A model generated the notes under the pieces. It was given only the letters and a program-made list of their open reading frames with translations. It was not told the origin of the DNA and ran no database searches. The translations under genes were made by a program, and so were the position numbers. Positions 61,822-64,000 of a DNA stretch of 64,000 nucleotides are shown one piece after another; the stretch's first letter is position 1; every line of letters begins with the position of its first letter. The DNA is from Eriocheir sinensis (taxonomy: Eukaryota > Arthropoda > Malacostraca > Decapoda > Varunidae), in the NCBI RefSeq assembly GCF_024679095.1, contig NC_066515.1:22277717-22341716 (forward strand), written 5' to 3'.

Positions 61822-63908
61822 ATGTGGTGTAGTGATAAAGTGAGAGTTTATCATACATTTTTGATCAAGAAGCTCATGGAACAAAAGGAAACACAGGCCC
61901 CCATTTTGTATAATAGTATATATTTGATTATTTTCCAGTTAATGTGTATGCTTCATGCATATTTGCTCTAATCATCTAATGGGTATGCATTTGTTTTTTA
62001 CAGGTGAGAATTTGATAGATTAGCTGACTGACACAATCTAATCGTTATTGATAATTTTTCCTTACTTATAATGGATGGTGAATATAATGTTTTTACTAGT
62101 AACAATTACCTGCACCTCATATTACCCCCATGCTCACTGGATGTACCCTCATACTAACTTGCTTAGCTTTAGTTTTTACTCCATCACTACCCTGGTGTTG
62201 AGATTAGCTGACTTTCTCTTTTCTTACTAATAGTGAAAGTTTACTCACAGTTTAAGCCTTAGAATGGCTGTAAGTAAAAATATGCCTTTTTACTAACGGT
62301 TACAGTCAGCGTGGAAAAAATGTCTGCACCTCCCGATGTCATACTTTTTTCCAACACAACATTATGTCCTTGTTTATTTAGGCACCAGCGGTCACAAAAA
62401 CTCTATTGATATGGCCAATAATGACCACTTGGCATCTCCATGCTTTCAATTTTCAATGTAACAGATTAGCAAGGGCCAATGGTCCAGTAACCGCTGGGCA
62501 GGCTGTGTGGGAGCAGACACATCCCCCCCGAGTTCGGGCGAGGTATTTCCTGCTTCCGCTCCCATTTCCTCAAACATCGCTCGCCTCTTCTTGTGATATC
62601 GCTCACCCTTCGGTACATAGTCGGGCCTGCCTAGCTGAAAATGGAGGAAAAAAGTGTCATATTGGCTTTACTTTGTGAATGCCTCAGCAACAGAGAAGTA
62701 GCAAGAAGGATGGGAAGATCAGAGAAGTGTGTTCGTAATGTCATGAAAGCAGCCAGTGCCTTTGGAGGTGTTACTGCCACATTTCCCAGCACATCTCTAT
62801 GTGTATCTTTCAATTCCTTGGCAGTGATGAAAGGGTCCTTCAGCACTTCACGTCGGAGCAGCATGTCAGTTCTCTGGCCTGTCTTGCGTTTCCTCCCTGA
62901 CCCCTTCTTTCTCTGCGGAGTAACACCTCCGAAGGCACTGGCTGCTTTCATGACATTACGAACACACTACTCTGATCTTCCCATCCTTCTTGCTACTTCC
63001 CTGTTGCTGTGGCCTTCATAAAGTAAAGCCAGTATGACACTTTTTTCCTCCATTTTCAGCTTAGCAGGCCCAATTATGCAGTGAAGGGTGAGTGATATCA
63101 CGAGAAGAGGCGAGCAATGTTTGAGGAAACAGGAGCGGAAAGCAGAAAATACTCGCGCCTCACGGGGGGATGTGTGCCTGCAAAGCCAGCCCTGCCCAGT
63201 TACTGGTGGACCATGGGCCATTAAATTGTTTAAATGAAAAAATTGAAATTGGAGATGCCAGGTGGTCATTATTGGCAATATCAATAAAGTTTTTGTGACC
63301 GCTGGTGCCTAAATAAACAAGAGCGTAATGTTGTGTCGGAAAAAAAGTATGTTATTGGCAGGTGCGGACATTTTTTCCGCGCCGACTGTATTTGAGATAG
63401 TGTATCTTTTAGATTGGAAGTATTAATATATTGTTTTCTGGTAGTGTTCTTTTGTCCCACCATTATGGATTTAAGCACCACATGTCATTTGAGACATTTT
63501 TAAATTATGCTCTGGGCGTGTTTACTCACCATGCTGAAATTTGTATATGCTGTAATGAATCATTGTACTGAAATTGTATTAAACACCCATAAGATATTAA
63601 AAACAAGGGCCTCTAAATGTGAAACAAATTTTGTAATTAAAATATGCCCCAAGGTGCACATTAACTTTCTAGTATTTCACATGGGAGTGAAATTCTTATG
63701 AATAATTAATTCACTGCCAGAGTGACATGACCACTACATGCCCTATAAACACTACCCAGAATGATGAAGACAGGAGTCCTGAGCTAAGAGTCAACCGCCA
63801 CAGCATTGCTGCCGGGCTGTCCCCAACACCCATTGCTGCCAGAGAGAGCCACATCAAGTACCAGATGACCTTGAGAGAAGATGCTTACACTGACATCCAT
63901 GAGTTCAC
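58993..63908 (+). CDS. OCRL: OCRL/INPP5B-like inositol polyphosphate 5-phosphatase, first five exons (partial)
   Basis: Exons 58993-59049, 59760-59961, 60551-60682, 61016-61260 and 63721-63908. The last ends in a donor and the gene runs off the window. These 5-phosphatases remove the 5-phosphate of PI(4,5)P2 on endosomes and at cilia. The visible 274 or so residues are the N-terminal PH domain plus linker. RVIALVEVASHE, ALLIFQTAR, LSIEQIIPID, GKLRILFEMPFGQRTNTFVS and EFTWLQPY follow the order and spacing of the OCRL/INPP5B PH domain. A Ser/Pro-rich linker follows in exon 4. Exon 5 ends with HIKYQMTLREDAYTDIHEFT, the junction just before the catalytic domain. The start ATG has a strong CACCATGG context. 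The catalytic, ASH and RhoGAP-like domains would lie beyond 64000. The exon 1 donor (GCT then GTATCC) is weak. Confidence 0.72.
61440..61516 (+). repeat. (GT)n with GAGT interruptions
   Basis: GT-rich simple repeat preceded at about 61350-61404 by a similar tract with GAGT units, in OCRL-like intron 4. Confidence 0.85.
61543..61735 (-). repeat. tRNA-derived SINE in OCRL-like intron 4
   Basis: The minus strand begins GAGCTCCACAGTGCAGTGGT, with A-box-like GTGCAGTGGTTAGC (plus 61713-61726) and B-box-like GGGTTAAATTCCC (plus 61673-61685). A non-tRNA body follows, ending near GGTCAGACATG. Spacing of the two boxes is tRNA-like. The family differs from the SINE at 9790-10030. Confidence 0.8.
61741..61819. 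repeat. (GT)n microsatellite
   Basis: Perfect run of about 38 units, abutting the 5' end of the SINE. Confidence 0.95.
62303..63388. mobile_element. Palindromic (foldback) Tc1/mariner-type derivative
   Basis: A 1086-bp element flanked by TA on both sides (62301-62302 and 63389-63390). Left arm 62303-62775 and right arm 62919-63388 are near-complete inverted copies of about 470 bp around a 143-bp centre. Ends read CAGTCAGCGTGGAAAAAATG and CAGTCGGCGCGGAAAAAATG. Each arm contains the 5' part of a Tc1-like transposase frame starting MEEKSVILALL and continuing SNREVARRMGRSE, a helix-turn-helix motif (ATG at 62641 plus; at 63053 minus). On the minus strand the frame goes on through the centre (GSGRKRKTGQRT) before running into the opposite arm, and it has a stop after GRSE. 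The DDE catalytic part is missing, so it cannot move on its own. Confidence 0.85.
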
Positions 63909-64000
63909 GTATGTTACCTTACCTCATGTGGAGTCTGGTTAATCTTTTCAGTAGGGATGGAGGGGGGAATACTCCTAAGCATTTCAGTGTTATATATTTC
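63909..64000 (+). other. Start of OCRL-like intron 5
   Basis: Donor GTATGT at 63909 follows exon 5 in phase 2. The remaining 90 bp are intronic and the gene continues beyond the window. Confidence 0.6.

Noticed and set aside
62641..63021. A functional Tc1-like transposase gene
   Set aside because: Only the N-terminal helix-turn-helix part is present. The frame then runs into the inverted arm and no DDE domain exists.
62303..63388. CRISPR array or bacterial origin of repeats in the window
   Set aside because: Repeats are microsatellites, MITEs and retroelements, and genes have spliceosomal introns. Nothing is prokaryotic.

Overview
This is a 64 kb piece of nuclear DNA from an animal. It has spliced genes with short exons and GT-AG introns, very dense microsatellites, decayed non-LTR retrotransposons, tRNA-derived SINEs and several DNA-transposon MITEs. 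The microsatellite load, and repeat families I associate with crustacean genomes, suggest an arthropod and probably a decapod crustacean. The species is not determined.

Layout. Positions 1-6390 are gene-poor and made of (CT)n, (GT)n, (TTA)n, (TA)n and G-rich tracts plus two retrotransposon remnants. Positions 6398-6601 look like a promoter carrying an RFX X-box. Positions 7166-44514 (+) hold one large gene of about 79 exons. It encodes a complete axonemal inner-arm dynein heavy chain of the DNAH3/7/12 group, closest by eye to DNAH7, about 4238 residues long. Its introns carry a tRNA-SINE, a hAT-like MITE, two TTAA-type MITEs (one inserted in a LINE remnant), an antisense LINE remnant and many microsatellites. 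Positions 44712-46140 are a pogo/Tigger-like MITE and a LINE remnant. Positions 46178-49667 (-) are a five-exon gene for a small secreted PAN/apple plus F5/8C (fucolectin-like) protein. Positions 49668-53864 are intergenic, with a 125-bp duplication and a degenerate satellite of about 84 bp. Positions 53865-56456 (+) are a three-exon sugar-porter-family (Tret1-like) transporter with an acidic, proline-rich N-terminus. From 58993 (+) to the window edge lie the first five exons of an OCRL/INPP5B-type inositol polyphosphate 5-phosphatase. Its fourth intron contains a SINE and a palindromic Tc1/mariner derivative.

The genes show no common pathway, as expected for neighbouring animal genes. The dynein belongs to ciliary axonemes, and the X-box upstream fits a ciliary programme. 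OCRL-type phosphatases act in endosomal and ciliary phosphoinositide turnover, but I see no evidence that the two genes are linked functionally. I found no clearly new multi-gene system. The most unusual items are the hairpin transposon, the candidate RFX promoter, two GC-AG introns, a lost motif in the AAA3 region, microsatellites placed directly at splice sites, and the tandem array upstream of the transporter.
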